5,700 nt of DNA, taken from positions 1 through 5,700 of the forward strand of contig WALD01000084.1 in the NCBI GenBank assembly GCA_015523055.1. Reading direction: 5' to 3'. The notes under the pieces were generated by a model. The model was given only the letters and a program-made list of their open reading frames with translations, ran no database searches and was not told where the DNA came from. Every line of letters starts with the position of its first letter. Positions within the stretch are counted from its first letter, which is position 1. Made by a program: the position numbers and the translations under genes. The DNA comes from Candidatus Altarchaeota archaeon (GTDB taxonomy: Archaea; Altiarchaeota; Altiarchaeia; IMC4; QMZM01). Shown here one piece after another: positions 5,651-5,700 of this stretch.

Positions 5651-5700
5651 TTTAAGATTTTCTTTGAAAATTTAAAGCAACAAAATCTTGCTACGCAAAA
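5651..5700 (-). promoter_or_regulatory. Candidate trpCFB promoter with inverted repeat around the TATA box
   Basis: On the minus strand TTTAAATT (5676-5669) resembles an archaeal TATA box, about 23 nt before the trpC ATG, so transcription would begin at or within a few bases of the start codon. A perfect 8-bp inverted repeat flanks it: AAGATTTT at 5654-5661 and AAAATCTT at 5682-5689, separated by 20 bases, with the TATA box near the middle. A protein bound to both arms would cover the promoter. No leader peptide or attenuator fits in the visible space. The region is AT-rich, so chance symmetry is possible, and the window ends at 5700. Confidence 0.45.

Noticed and set aside
1..5700. CRISPR arrays, tRNA or rRNA genes, insertion sequences, defence clusters
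   Set aside because: None seen on either strand; apart from vapBC the window holds housekeeping and biosynthetic genes.

Overview
The window is a gene-dense piece of an archaeal chromosome. The evidence is a PCNA-type sliding clamp, a UPF0282-type metallo-beta-lactamase-fold protein, a VapB antitoxin of the archaeal DUF217/UPF0330 kind, TATA-like boxes placed about 23 to 32 nt before several start codons that have no clear Shine-Dalgarno sequence, and a TrpB that resembles the Thermococcales/euryarchaeal type. I cannot name the organism. A euryarchaeal or deep-branching uncultivated lineage fits; a bacterium does not.

Layout. Plus strand, left part: a UPF0282 metal-dependent hydrolase (28-1080), an 85-bp gap with a candidate promoter, the sliding clamp pcn (1166-1894), and one base later a small cysteine-rich, membrane-anchored protein of unknown function (1896-2378). 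A 97-bp convergent gap (2379-2475) carries an imperfect direct repeat. Minus strand, right part, read from right to left: trpC (5650-4916), trpF (4919-4290) and trpB (4303-3119) form a tightly overlapping tryptophan cluster. After a 45-bp gap with its own promoter and a palindromic candidate operator comes a vapB-vapC toxin-antitoxin pair (3073-2849 and 2865-2476).

How the genes work together. TrpF isomerises phosphoribosylanthranilate, TrpC cyclises the product to indole-3-glycerol phosphate, and TrpB makes tryptophan from indole and serine. The usual TrpB partner, TrpA, is not in its common place after trpB; vapBC is there instead. VapB should neutralise the VapC endoribonuclease and, with it, repress the vapBC promoter.

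All catalytic residues I could check in TrpC, TrpF, TrpB and VapC are present, and no gene is visibly broken. I did not find a clearly new defence or mobile system. The best leads are the cysteine-rich protein behind pcn, the symmetric elements at the vapB and trpC promoters, the missing trpA, and a strong local excess of the hexamer GAATTC (18 copies).
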